A stretch of DNA of 64,000 bases from CAWHXG01 sp963833235 (GTDB lineage: Bacteria > Pseudomonadota > Alphaproteobacteria > Rhodobacterales > Rhodobacteraceae). Each line of letters begins with the position of its first letter. Position 1 is the stretch's first letter. Below are positions 37,673-47,646 of this stretch, piece after piece. The DNA lies in NCBI GenBank assembly GCA_963833235.1, contig CAWHXG010000001.1, positions 992,001 to 1,056,000 of the forward strand, read 5' to 3'. The notes under the pieces are model-generated. The model ran no database searches and was not told the DNA's origin. It saw only the letters and a list, made by a program, of their open reading frames with translations. The position numbers were made by a program, and so were the translations under genes.

Positions 37673-40600
37673 CCCGCAGCACGGCCACCCCCGTCGAGGC
37701 GCAACGCGATGGCGCGGCGGCGCAAGCCCAGGTCGCGCCCACCGGCGCGACCCCCGATCTGCGGATGGCGGAGGGGCCGCGGCGGGCGGCGACGGAGGCG
37801 CTGATCCGCGCGATGGCGCAGGGCCTCGGGCTGCGGCTGGAGGGCCTGACTGTTGCGGTGGATGCTGGGGCCGGCCGGGCCCTTGGCCCCCATGCCGCGC
37901 GCGGCAGGGCCGGGGCATCGCTGGTTGAACTCGATCCGGGGCTCTTCGATCCCGGCGCGGCAAGCGGGCGGGCGCTTCTGGCGCACGAACTGAGCCATGC
38001 CGCCCAGGCACGCATGGCTGGGGCGGTGACGACCGCACCACGCCGTGCGGAGGCTGAGGCTCGGGCCAACGGCGCGCGCGCCGCCCTCGGGCGCCCGCTG
38101 ATCCCGGTACTGGAGCGTCTCACCGCCCCGGCCTTCGAGGCCCCGGCCACCGACCCGCGTCCCGCAGTCCTTCCGCTGGAAACCCTGGTGGCGCGAAACT
38201 ACGCCCCTGAACTCGCGGCGATCGAGCGGCTGATGGCCGGGCTGATCGTGACCGATGGCGAGGTCGAGCGGGCGCTTCGCATCCTGGAGCCGCTGGCCTT
38301 CGAGACGGCCACGGCGCTGATCGCGGCGCTCGGGGCCGAGGCGCGGATGCGGCTGATCGGCGAGGTGGATCGCGATCACTATGCCCGCTATCAGACCCCC
38401 ATCGTCGCAGTGATGGCGGCGCTTCAGGAGGCCGAGATCGCGCGGCTCGACGGCAGTTTTCTGGAACCGCTCCAGTTCGAAGCGCTGAGCGTGGCAGAGC
38501 TGATCGCCGTGCAGCGGGTGTTCCGCAACCTGCCGCACGAGGCGCAGGTCGACCTGTCGGAGGGGCGCGCTGGCGCCGGGCTACGGGCGCTGCGCCGGAC
38601 GGTGCCAGGCGCCTACGATGCCGAGGCCGCCCGCGCGGGCGAGGCCGCCATGGAGGAGCGTCGCGCGGTTTCGGTGGTGCTGGGGGCGGAAGCGCTGCGC
38701 GCCCGGGTGCATGCCCTGAGCCTGCGCCTTCAGGGGCTGCTGGCGTCGCCCGATCGCAGCGAAGCGCAGGAGGCGCTGGACCTCATCGCCGGGCTGGACG
38801 TGACGCCGATGCCGGACCCGCGCAGCGAGCCGAAGGCCGGCCTGCCGACCCAAGCCGATGCAGACGAGACGGAAGCTCGCAGGCAGGGGCAGGGTGCGGC
38901 CCGGCCGCCCGTTGCCGAAGACCGCCCTGCGCCCCCCCAAGACGCGATTTCGATGGCCGCCCTACGGATCATCGCGGCGGATCTCGACGCGCAAGGCGCC
39001 ATCGACCGGCTCATCGCACGGTTGCCCGCCGATGCCCGGCGGGAGCCCGCGCGGGGCGACGCCTTCCGCCTGCTGATCTCCGCCCGGGCGCCGCATCTGA
39101 ACCTTGCCCTCGTGGAAGAGCTTCTGGATCCCGGCTGGTGGATCTTTGGCTGGGTCGACAAGCGCGAGGCGATGCTGGCCTACGACATCGTCATGGCGAT
39201 GCCGCTGGCCGAGCGCGAGCGCTTCCGTGCTCTGGAGGATGGCGCCGCTTTGCGCCGGATGCTCGACGCGCTGCCGGACGAGTTCCGCCGCTCCGACGAT
39301 TTCCGCCTGCCGGAAGTTGCGCGCAACGCCGAGGGCGAGCTGATCGAGGCGGAAAGGCTCTATGCGCCGGGCGGTCTGCGGGGCAGCGAGGCAGACCTGG
39401 TTGGCACCACCCTGACCATGTTCCGCGATGCCGAACCCGGCGATCCTACCGCGCCGCGCCTTGACAGGCTTCTTTCCATCGCCCGGCTGGACGTGCCTGC
39501 TGCCGGGGATGTCCGCGCGGGCCGACCGAGTGCCGTGCTGCCGACCCTCGTGCGGCACCTCGATGCCGAAGGTTTGCTGGACCCGTTCCTGCAAGGCCTC
39601 GCCCCCGAAAAGCTGACCGCCCGCGACACCTGGCCTCAGATGGCCGCGATCATGGCGGCGCGCGATCCGATGCTGGCGCGCGCCCGGATCCTGGATCTGC
39701 TCGACGACAGCGGATGGTTCCAGTCCGTCGATCCGCGCGAGGCGTTCCTGGCGTTCCAGCTGGTGCGCGCCCTGCCGCAATCGGATCGCGAGGCGCTGGA
39801 GGCGGCCCAGGGCGGCGCACCCTGGGGGCGGATGCTTGAGAATCTTTCGAACCGGACGCTCGGCGATGCCGCCGCCACCTGGTTCCGCGCCGAGCTGGAC
39901 GAGACCGGCACGAACGCGATCCGTCTGCGGCTCGACGATCACGGCATCTGGGACGGCACCCACGACGACCAGCTGATCGCGGTCATCGAGATGGCCCTGG
40001 CGGCGGGCGAGGGCGATTACGTCTTCGAGACGTCCGAGCTTCTGCACCGCGCCGGGCGCCCCGCATCGCGCGCCATCGTGGCGCGCTACCTTCTCTACGA
40101 TCCCGCGGCAGCGCGGACCGCGTGGGAAGAGGCCGCGCCCGATCTGCAAGTCGATCACGGCAGCGTCTGGGGCCAGCTCTTCGGGGCGCGCTGGAAGGAG
40201 CTGGACTTCAACTACAGCTACACGCGCGGTCCCGAGATCCTTGGGTCGGAATATATCGACAGCACGCTTTCCTCGATCCGGCTGACCGCCGATCTGGAGC
40301 AGCTGCAGCACGTGCGCGGCGGCCGTCTGCACCATTCCGCCGAGGTTTCCCGCAGCCCCGGAGAGCGCGCGCCGGTCACCACCGAGAACCGCGACGCCCT
40401 GCGCGGCACCACGAACGTCATCGACGTCCTGCTGGACCTCGAGACCGGGCAAGGCCTTGTCACGGCGCGCGAGCTGCGGCTCGATACGCTGCGCAACATC
40501 ACCGGAGCCTCTACGCTGCGCACCGGGCCGGTCACGGTCAGTGGCTTGCGGCTCGAGATCGGCTTCGAGCGCGCCAGCCTGATCGCGCTGACCCGCCTCT

Positions 40601-43600
40601 CGCTCGACGCCGCGAAGATGGAGGTGGAGACCCCTGTCGTCGCCGCGGGCGATGGCGTCCAGTCCGCGCGGCGTGCCTCGGTCACGACACTGCACATGGC
40701 GGCCGGGGACTTCACCGCCGCCGCGGTGGATGACAGCGTGGCGGGCCACGTCTTCGGGATGGTCGTCTCGGCGCTCTGGCGCCTGGTCGTCAGCGGGGAG
40801 CAGCTGGTGGACGATCCGCTGGACCGGCTCGCGCTCTTCGACCGGATCGAGCTGTCGTTCGCCGATCTTACCGTCGAGGAGTTCCACACGTCCGGCGGGC
40901 AGCGCGTGGGGCAGGTCAGCGTGAGAGACGCGCGGATGGCCGCCGCGACCAACCGCGCCGCCTATTCCCGCCTGCTGATCGCCTCGCTGCGGCGCCGGAT
41001 CGGGCGGACGGATGCCGGAGAGACCCGCGAGGAGCTTGAAGCGCGGCTTGAGGCGGCCGAGGCGGACCTGGCGCGGATGGAGCCGTTGGAGATGGAGTAC
41101 CTGGCGCTGGTAAGGCGCCTCAACGACCGTGACGGGCGGCTCACGCCCGAACAGTCGCGCCGCCTGGCCGAGCTGCAGGAGGCCGAGGGCCGCGTCATCG
41201 GCGGGGCGATGGGCGGGATCGTGGACATCGGGCAGATCACCGTCGCGGACGTGGACGGATCGATGCAGGTCGACGACATGGTGATTGAGGATCTGCACGG
41301 GGAAGGCGAATTCCGCAGCCTGGCCGGATTCAGCGTCGAGCAGCTGACCACCGAGCAGCAGATCGAGCGGTTCGTGCGCTTCGGGCCGCAAGCGCTGCAG
41401 ACCCGCCCCGAGGGTGGCGCGCCCTCCGACACGTCCTTCTCGATGGAGCTGCCGAGCGCATCCATCTCCGGCATCGTCGTCGAAGGCGATATTCCAAGCG
41501 CGGCCGACGTGAAGGCGGCACGGATGGAACTGCCGGGCATTCCCGCCTTCGATGCCGAACGGGCCCGGCTCGACGCGCTCGGCAGCCAGCTGACCGTCTT
41601 CGAGGGCATGCGAAGCGCGGGCGAGCCGGAAGCCCCGGCAGCCAGGCTGGCCCATCGCCGGCGCCTGGTGGAGTTGCGGCGCGAGCTGGCGGCGCTTTTC
41701 GGGTCCAGCATCGGACGCCTCGAAGCGCGGCAGGTCCGGCTTGGTGCGCAGCCGGCCCATGAGGGGCGGCTTGCCCCCCGCGAGGGCGAGGCGGCGGCCG
41801 GGGCGACGCGGGCCAGAGGCAACGCCCATATCGGCGATCTCGATCTCCGCGAGGTACGCTCCGGCGCGATGACCGCAAACCGCATCCACGGCGTCGGCCT
41901 GCACGGGCAGATCGGATTGCCGCAAGCCGGATCCGGCGCGCTGTCGGACCCGTCCGGACAGTTCCAGGTCGCGGTTGTGGGCGGCGACAGCCTGCTGGTC
42001 GAGCATGCCCGGCTGGGCGCCACCCCGAACCGCGCTGACCGTATCCTCGTGGAAGGCTTCGAGGGCATCGTCCGGCTCGACCGGCACGGCCTTTCGGTCG
42101 AGAATTTCCGTATCGAGAACTTCACCCTCGACTCGGCGAACTATCGCACCGCGACATCGCAGTTCTTCTCGCATGGCGCGACGCTGTTCAGGGACATCGC
42201 GCTCGACCTGCGCATCCCTTGCAAGGCGGTCAACAGCGATGGCGCCGAAGGCGGGCCGGAGGCGCGCGACCCCGCCTTCTCGCGCCTAGACAGTTCGACC
42301 CTGCTCATAGACCGCCTGCACATCGGTCGGATCGAGGCGGATCAGCTGGGCTATCGCGGGTTCGACGCCGCAGGGGCCGTGGGCATGGAGGCCATCGCCG
42401 AAGGCGGCGCCTTCGGGGACGTGACGATCTCGGATTTCTCCGTGCGCATGCCGGCCGACGAAGAGATGACGATGGCCGGGCAGATCGCGATCCAGCGGCT
42501 GGAGGCGGCGCAGGTCAGTGGCAGCTTTGCCGAGAGTTTTGCCGCCAAAGGGCAGCTCGACGCCGGCGCTCAGGGTGCGGCGCCGGCGATCACCGTCGGG
42601 CTCTTCAACAACGGCGACATGGATATCGGCCTCAACGAGATCGACCTGACCGAAGGCGCCGTGGACCTGCGCGCCGGGGACGGCAGGGGCCGGGTGATCG
42701 TTCGGCGCGCGCAGCTTTCCGCGGCATTGGAGGCGCGCGGCGACACGTGGCATGTGCGCAGCCTGCGCATGCCGCGGGTCGAGATGCCGCGGATCGCCTG
42801 GGCCTCGGGCGCCACACGGATGGAGGCGCGGGGCGCCGTGCTGACCGACCTCTATCTGCGTGTCGACTACGTGACCGAGGGCGAAGACAGAAGCCGGGTG
42901 GAGCTCGACGAGCTGCGCATTGGCAGCGTCTCGGCGCCCGAGATCGGCTATCGCGATCCGCCGACCATCCACGTCGACCTCTTCCAGCGGACGCTCGATG
43001 AAGGCGGAGCGATCCCCCTGATCCAGGGACTGCTGCTGGAGGACCTTACGATTGCCATGGGGCCCGACAGCCTGGACGTCTCCGGCGGCCGAGGGCGCAT
43101 CGACAATGCCGATTTCGTCGCCAGCACGGTGCTGACCGCCACGGAGGGCACGGATGCCGACCGGCACACCGCGGTCACCGCCCTGCTCACCGATGTGGAT
43201 GCCGAGGGCATCACTTTCGCCGATCTGGGGTATAGCGACGATGGCCTGCAGATGACCGGCGGCATCGACAGCTTCGACATCGAGGGCGGCGTTCAGCAGA
43301 GCCGCGACGGGGCCACCACCATGAGCACCGATCTGTCCATCACGCATGGCCGCATCGGCAGCTTCCGCTACGGCGCAGGGCTGGTCCAGATCGGGCCGGG
43401 CGACAGCGAAGGGCTGGTCATCGACGAGATCGAATTGGGCGGGCTGACCTTCGACAGCGGCAATTACAAGCTGGAACCCTCCACCTCGGGCGAGGCGACG
43501 GGCAACGCCTCCACCGTGACGGCCGAGGGGCTGGAACTGAAGATGGACCTGCACCTGCGGCAAGACCGGCCGGAGGGCGAGGCCCCGGCGCCGGGCAGCT

Positions 43601-45456
43601 CGCCGACCGAGCAGAGCGCGGTGGAGCGCATCGACATCCGCCGGCTGCATCTCGACCGGGTGGCCCTGCAGGGCCAGCGGCTGCTTTTGCGCGACAAGGG
43701 GGTCTATATCGATATCCCCCGAGGGCTCGACGCCAGCATCAGCAATATCGACCTGCACGGCCCGTTGCCGGGCGAGCCCTTCAGCATCCGGCTCGACACG
43801 CCGACGCCCACGCTTCTCGGCTCGGTCTCCACCGGCGCGATGCTCGCGCGGCAGATCGGCGTGCAGATGGGCGCCAACCTTCGGACCCGGCTCGATTTCG
43901 AGGCCGTGAGCGGCAGCATGGGGTTCCTGGAGGCGATCGATCCCGAGAGCGGCGAGCAGGGGCCGATCACGGTCGATCTGACCAACTGGAGCGCCACGAA
44001 CATCCTGGCCTACGTCAACGAGGGCCACTCCACCCGGCTGCGCGCCGGCCGGTCGCTCAACGACGGCGGGATCGGCGGCAGCTTATTGGCCATCGAGATG
44101 GGAGAGGACGGATCGATGTCCGCCAAGCTGCGCGGGCTCTGGGCCCGCGGTTTCGAGCTGCGGGACCAGGATCTGGGCGCGGCCCTTCTGATCGGCCGGG
44201 CGAGGATGCCCGACGACGCCGAGATCACCTATGACACCGGGCCGTCGAACACCGCCAGCGACCGCAACGACACCAGCATCGTCATCGAGAACCTCGACGT
44301 GGAGGATGCCGGTTTCTACGTCGTCGATCTTGCCCACATGATCCAGCGGCTGGACGGCCCCGATATCGAGGGCGCGCTGACCGGCGAGCGGACCCGCGAC
44401 CCTTCCGCGCCGCTCGATACCGATCCAGCCCTGCTCGATCAGTCCGTGCTGGCCTGGATCCGCAATCACGAGGCGCTGTTCGACAGTCTGGAGGGAAGCC
44501 TGAGCGCCGACATCCAGCTTCCGCTCGACGCGCTGGGCGTTCCGGCGACGTTCACCCTGCATCCGCAGATCGACATGCAGATCGACAACGGAAGTCTCGA
44601 TTTCGATCAGATGGAGGATCAGATCGCGCGGATAGATGCGTATGGCGGAACGATCGGGGTGGCGAACCTGAAGTTCGATCCCCACACCGCAGAGCCGACG
44701 TTGGTCTTGGGGCTTGGCGGCCACGTGCCGGTGCAGCCCACGGATCCGGGAGGCATGCCCGTCGGCGATCCGCTCGAGGCCGATTTCCACTACAACATTC
44801 TCGAATGGCGGATGTCGCAGAACGAGATGCGGTCGGTGCAGCGGACCCGCCGGGTCCCGATCTCGCGACTTGCGGGGGCCGAGATGGGGAACTTCGAGAA
44901 TGAGACGGGAGAGGAGGAGGTTCCCTCAGAAAGCGTGGCGAGCCAGTACCGCGGCCTCAGCATCACCCGGCTGGACCTCGATCTGAGCACCGGCAATACT
45001 GCCGCTCTGCCCCTTTCCCTCGGCGACTTCGGATCGCTGGAGCTGGCGCCCCAGGCCCTGCAGAACCTGTCGATCGGTGGCGATCTGCAGCCCCTGACTG
45101 GCGATGGCATCGTGCGCGCGATGCACGCCGATAACCTGGGCAGGGCGGGCAATTTCGGCCTGAGCCTCGAGAAGTTCGCGCTGCAGGCGTTGGACATAGA
45201 TCTGCCCGCCTTCGCCAGCTACGTCGATGGGGGCATCACCGGCGAGCTGACCATCTCGAACGTGCATAACGTGTCGCTCGATTTCCAGGGTCTGGTGCCC
45301 CGCACCCTCTCGGGTCGGGTCGGCGGCGTGGCCCTGCGCAATCTCAGGATCGACCTGACAGAGTTCGTGCCGACCGGCCCCGTGACGCCGGCGGCGCCCG
45401 TCGATTTCGCCCATGTGCCGATCTTCCGCGAGGGCGAGCCGGAGACGCCGCGATGA
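37669..45456 (+). CDS. Giant DUF4157 protein with helical repeats and a long AsmA/TamB-like beta-repeat region
   Basis: 2595 residues, the largest gene of the window. Residues about 50-115 are a DUF4157 domain ending in LLAHELSHAAQARM (HExxH, H106-H110). DUF4157 is enriched in eCIS-associated cargo proteins. Residues about 165-760 are alpha-helical and repetitive; the units around 470-560 and 665-750 (LVEELLDPGWW... and ILDLLDDSGWF...) are clearly related. Residues 1097-1180 can form a coiled coil. From about 800 to 2590 the protein is almost entirely short beta strands in repeating patterns, such as EDLTIAMG, GRIGSFRYGAG and ISNIDLHGPLPGEPFSI, reminiscent of AsmA/TamB beta-groove proteins. 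There is no signal peptide or membrane segment. It could be a cargo, a tape-measure substitute or a scaffold. Not a named family. Confidence 0.75.
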   Translation: MTRSTATPVEAQRDGAAAQAQVAPTGATPDLRMAEGPRRAATEALIRAMAQGLGLRLEGLTVAVDAGAGRALGPHAARGRAGASLVELDPGLFDPGAASGRALLAHELSHAAQARMAGAVTTAPRRAEAEARANGARAALGRPLIPVLERLTAPAFEAPATDPRPAVLPLETLVARNYAPELAAIERLMAGLIVTDGEVERALRILEPLAFETATALIAALGAEARMRLIGEVDRDHYARYQTPIVAVMAALQEAEIARLDGSFLEPLQFEALSVAELIAVQRVFRNLPHEAQVDLSEGRAGAGLRALRRTVPGAYDAEAARAGEAAMEERRAVSVVLGAEALRARVHALSLRLQGLLASPDRSEAQEALDLIAGLDVTPMPDPRSEPKAGLPTQADADETEARRQGQGAARPPVAEDRPAPPQDAISMAALRIIAADLDAQGAIDRLIARLPADARREPARGDAFRLLISARAPHLNLALVEELLDPGWWIFGWVDKREAMLAYDIVMAMPLAERERFRALEDGAALRRMLDALPDEFRRSDDFRLPEVARNAEGELIEAERLYAPGGLRGSEADLVGTTLTMFRDAEPGDPTAPRLDRLLSIARLDVPAAGDVRAGRPSAVLPTLVRHLDAEGLLDPFLQGLAPEKLTARDTWPQMAAIMAARDPMLARARILDLLDDSGWFQSVDPREAFLAFQLVRALPQSDREALEAAQGGAPWGRMLENLSNRTLGDAAATWFRAELDETGTNAIRLRLDDHGIWDGTHDDQLIAVIEMALAAGEGDYVFETSELLHRAGRPASRAIVARYLLYDPAAARTAWEEAAPDLQVDHGSVWGQLFGARWKELDFNYSYTRGPEILGSEYIDSTLSSIRLTADLEQLQHVRGGRLHHSAEVSRSPGERAPVTTENRDALRGTTNVIDVLLDLETGQGLVTARELRLDTLRNITGASTLRTGPVTVSGLRLEIGFERASLIALTRLSLDAAKMEVETPVVAAGDGVQSARRASVTTLHMAAGDFTAAAVDDSVAGHVFGMVVSALWRLVVSGEQLVDDPLDRLALFDRIELSFADLTVEEFHTSGGQRVGQVSVRDARMAAATNRAAYSRLLIASLRRRIGRTDAGETREELEARLEAAEADLARMEPLEMEYLALVRRLNDRDGRLTPEQSRRLAELQEAEGRVIGGAMGGIVDIGQITVADVDGSMQVDDMVIEDLHGEGEFRSLAGFSVEQLTTEQQIERFVRFGPQALQTRPEGGAPSDTSFSMELPSASISGIVVEGDIPSAADVKAARMELPGIPAFDAERARLDALGSQLTVFEGMRSAGEPEAPAARLAHRRRLVELRRELAALFGSSIGRLEARQVRLGAQPAHEGRLAPREGEAAAGATRARGNAHIGDLDLREVRSGAMTANRIHGVGLHGQIGLPQAGSGALSDPSGQFQVAVVGGDSLLVEHARLGATPNRADRILVEGFEGIVRLDRHGLSVENFRIENFTLDSANYRTATSQFFSHGATLFRDIALDLRIPCKAVNSDGAEGGPEARDPAFSRLDSSTLLIDRLHIGRIEADQLGYRGFDAAGAVGMEAIAEGGAFGDVTISDFSVRMPADEEMTMAGQIAIQRLEAAQVSGSFAESFAAKGQLDAGAQGAAPAITVGLFNNGDMDIGLNEIDLTEGAVDLRAGDGRGRVIVRRAQLSAALEARGDTWHVRSLRMPRVEMPRIAWASGATRMEARGAVLTDLYLRVDYVTEGEDRSRVELDELRIGSVSAPEIGYRDPPTIHVDLFQRTLDEGGAIPLIQGLLLEDLTIAMGPDSLDVSGGRGRIDNADFVASTVLTATEGTDADRHTAVTALLTDVDAEGITFADLGYSDDGLQMTGGIDSFDIEGGVQQSRDGATTMSTDLSITHGRIGSFRYGAGLVQIGPGDSEGLVIDEIELGGLTFDSGNYKLEPSTSGEATGNASTVTAEGLELKMDLHLRQDRPEGEAPAPGSSPTEQSAVERIDIRRLHLDRVALQGQRLLLRDKGVYIDIPRGLDASISNIDLHGPLPGEPFSIRLDTPTPTLLGSVSTGAMLARQIGVQMGANLRTRLDFEAVSGSMGFLEAIDPESGEQGPITVDLTNWSATNILAYVNEGHSTRLRAGRSLNDGGIGGSLLAIEMGEDGSMSAKLRGLWARGFELRDQDLGAALLIGRARMPDDAEITYDTGPSNTASDRNDTSIVIENLDVEDAGFYVVDLAHMIQRLDGPDIEGALTGERTRDPSAPLDTDPALLDQSVLAWIRNHEALFDSLEGSLSADIQLPLDALGVPATFTLHPQIDMQIDNGSLDFDQMEDQIARIDAYGGTIGVANLKFDPHTAEPTLVLGLGGHVPVQPTDPGGMPVGDPLEADFHYNILEWRMSQNEMRSVQRTRRVPISRLAGAEMGNFENETGEEEVPSESVASQYRGLSITRLDLDLSTGNTAALPLSLGDFGSLELAPQALQNLSIGGDLQPLTGDGIVRAMHADNLGRAGNFGLSLEKFALQALDIDLPAFASYVDGGITGELTISNVHNVSLDFQGLVPRTLSGRVGGVALRNLRIDLTEFVPTGPVTPAAPVDFAHVPIFREGEPETPR

Positions 45457-46958
45457 GCGGGCGGCTGCAGAGGGCCGAGGCGCCGCGCGAGGCACCGCCG
45501 ATGGCGCGGCAGGACCTGGAGGCCGTGGAGACGAAGGCCGAGGTTCGGGGCGATGCCGCCCTTGCGGGTCGTGGCCCGGGCATCGCGCCGGCCGGTACAC
45601 GGGGCGGCGCGGGGTTCGCGGGGCTCGGCGCCGGGCGGCCGCTGGCGCCGGGGCTGGCGGGGCGGCTCTCGCGCGGGCTGGGCCTCGATCTTTCAGATCT
45701 TCGGGTCCATTGCGGCGGCCGGGCCGCCGAGACTGCGGCGGCGATGGGTGCCACCGCCGCAATTGCAGGCCGTGACGTGGTGATGGGCGAGGCGGCCCCG
45801 GCGCAGGGCACGCCGGCAGAAGCCCGGCTGCTGGCGCACGAGGCCGCCCATGCGGCACAACATGCGGCGCGGCCGGGGCTGCCCGGCGTTCTGCGCCAGG
45901 AGGGCGCGGAGGAGGCGGCCTCCGGCATCGGCGCGGCTCCCCCCGAGGCCGCATTCGCCTTGGGCCGCGGGCTGGGCACGGAAGATCACGCGGTGACCTT
46001 CGCCTTCGACCGGGCAGACCTTACGCCCGCCGCTTGGGCGGCCCTGCAGTCGATCGCGGCAACAGCGACCGGGCCCGTGACCGTCGATCTCTATGGATAT
46101 GCCAGCACCGAAGGGTCCGGCGCCTACAACCTCAACCTCTCGGCCCACCGCGCCGTGGCCGTGCGGCAGGCGCTGGCGCCGCTGCTGCCCCCGGGGTCCG
46201 ATCTGCGCGTCCACGCCCACGGCGAGATCGCGGCCTTCGACCCGCCGGATGCCAATCGCCGCGTCGGGATCGACGTGTCGGAACGCTCCGGGGACGCGAC
46301 CCCCGCGCACGTGCCCGGCCTGCCGCCGCCGGCGCCCGAGGTGAGCCCCGGCGCCGCCGGGGCGGGGCTTGGCCCGGCCGACCGGCCCGCACCGCCCGCC
46401 GCAGGCCCGGCACCGACCGAGGACATTTCTGACGCGGAGGCGCCGGGGCCGATGCTTCCGCGCCGCTTCAGAATTGCATTCGATACGCCGCTGACGCTGG
46501 AGTCCGAACTGGCGCGCGACGTCTTCGGAACGACACCGCCGGCGCGGCCGGGCGGCGGGATCGACTACCTGCCCTTCGCACGCATCGCAGCGTTCCGCGG
46601 GCTGCACCTTCCCGACGTCGCAAACCGCGGCGAGCTTGAGCAGGCCTATGCTCTGCACCGCCGCCTCTACCCGTGGATCCCGGAGCGGGCAGAGGAGATG
46701 GGCTTCACGGATGCCTTCACGCAGCCGGACCGCTTCCTGCTGTCGTTGGCCGTAGGCGCGATGACCGCGCAGGCGGCGACCGAGCGGAGCTTCGATGCCT
46801 ACACTGCCCGGGAGCATCCGGGCATCCTCGAGCGCATGGAGCGCGATGCGCAGATCGACCGGATGCAGCGTGGCGAGCCCGAGCCGTTCGTGATCCCGCC
46901 GATCACCCTGATCGAGCTGGAATTCGACCTCGGCCTGTTCCTGACGCGCCCCCGATGA
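45453..46958 (+). CDS. DUF4157-OmpA fusion protein
   Basis: 501 residues, ATGA overlap with the giant gene. Residues about 75-140 are a second DUF4157-like domain (LDLSDLRVHCGGRAAET, then LLAHEAAHAAQHAAR; HExxH at 129-133). Residues about 180-280 form an OmpA-like domain: VTVDLYGYASTEGSGAYN, LSAHRAVAVRQAL and DPPDANRRVGIDV carry the usual peptidoglycan-binding pattern. A proline-rich linker (285-330) leads to a unique helical C-terminal domain (FRIAFDTPLTLESELARDVF onward). There is no signal peptide, so any wall binding would follow injection or cell lysis. It may be a cargo or an anchor to peptidoglycan. Confidence 0.78.
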   Translation: MSGRLQRAEAPREAPPMARQDLEAVETKAEVRGDAALAGRGPGIAPAGTRGGAGFAGLGAGRPLAPGLAGRLSRGLGLDLSDLRVHCGGRAAETAAAMGATAAIAGRDVVMGEAAPAQGTPAEARLLAHEAAHAAQHAARPGLPGVLRQEGAEEAASGIGAAPPEAAFALGRGLGTEDHAVTFAFDRADLTPAAWAALQSIAATATGPVTVDLYGYASTEGSGAYNLNLSAHRAVAVRQALAPLLPPGSDLRVHAHGEIAAFDPPDANRRVGIDVSERSGDATPAHVPGLPPPAPEVSPGAAGAGLGPADRPAPPAAGPAPTEDISDAEAPGPMLPRRFRIAFDTPLTLESELARDVFGTTPPARPGGGIDYLPFARIAAFRGLHLPDVANRGELEQAYALHRRLYPWIPERAEEMGFTDAFTQPDRFLLSLAVGAMTAQAATERSFDAYTAREHPGILERMERDAQIDRMQRGEPEPFVIPPITLIELEFDLGLFLTRPR

Positions 46959-46980
46959 AACTTCGAGAGGACCCGTTCGC

Positions 46981-47646
46981 GTGACCCAGCCACCGATTTC
47001 TCCCAAGCATCTGAAGGGCGGGCTGTTCCGGGTGGCGCGCGACAGCGGGGCCGTGCGCAGCGTCGTGCCGTTCCAATACAATCCCGAAAGCGTCAGTCGC
47101 ACGCTCACCCCGCGAGGTGCCAGCGGCGATGGCGAGAGGGCCGACGCCTTGCGGCTGATCGGCCCGCCCGTCGAGACGATCAGCATCGAGATGGTCCTCG
47201 ATGCGGCCGACGCGATGCAGGCGGCGACGGATGCCAAGGATCCGGCGGTGGCCAACGGTCTGGCACCCCGGCTCGCGACGCTGGAGTTGATGGTCTACCC
47301 GGCCGTCGAGGCGGTGCAGCGCACGGCCGACCTGGCCGCCCAGGGCCTGATGGAGGTGCTGCCCGAGGCGGAGCCGCTGACCCTTCTGGCCTGGAGCCGC
47401 AATCGCATCACGCCGGTCCGGATCACCGAGTTCTCGGTGTCCGAAGAGGCGTTCGACACCGGCCTGAACCCCATCCGGCTGACGATCTCGCTGGGGCTGC
47501 GGGTGATGAGCATCGACGATCTCGGCAGCGCCAGCCGGGGAGGGGGCATCTTCATGAGCTATTTCCGGCGCAAGGATGAGCTGGCCACATCTGCCGCGGC
47601 GGGGGATCTTGCCGCCTTCGGCATCTCGGCGGGGGATTTCGAATGA
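46981..47646 (+). CDS. CIS tube-initiator protein (Afp7 N-domain-like)
   Basis: 221 residues from GTG 46981, preceded by GAGAGG. VVPFQYNPESVSRTLTP is the hallmark of the contractile-injection tube-initiation family, followed by GPPVETISIEMVLDAAD and the ITEFSVSEEAFDTGLNPIRL strand pair. It links the spike hub to the first tube ring. In Afp7-like proteins a LysM domain follows; here that domain is encoded separately by the next gene. Confidence 0.88.
   Translation: MTQPPISPKHLKGGLFRVARDSGAVRSVVPFQYNPESVSRTLTPRGASGDGERADALRLIGPPVETISIEMVLDAADAMQAATDAKDPAVANGLAPRLATLELMVYPAVEAVQRTADLAAQGLMEVLPEAEPLTLLAWSRNRITPVRITEFSVSEEAFDTGLNPIRLTISLGLRVMSIDDLGSASRGGGIFMSYFRRKDELATSAAAGDLAAFGISAGDFE

Noticed and set aside
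38962..42174. Open frame of about 1070 codons antisense to the giant eCIS gene
   Set aside because: The sense gene has coherent domains and coupling to its neighbours; the antisense product is an Arg/Gly/His-rich shadow with no recognisable motif.
45453..46958. DUF4157 HExxH as evidence for an active metallopeptidase
   Set aside because: The domain often retains HExxH in eCIS-associated proteins, but no third metal ligand or catalytic context could be identified, so I do not call a protease.
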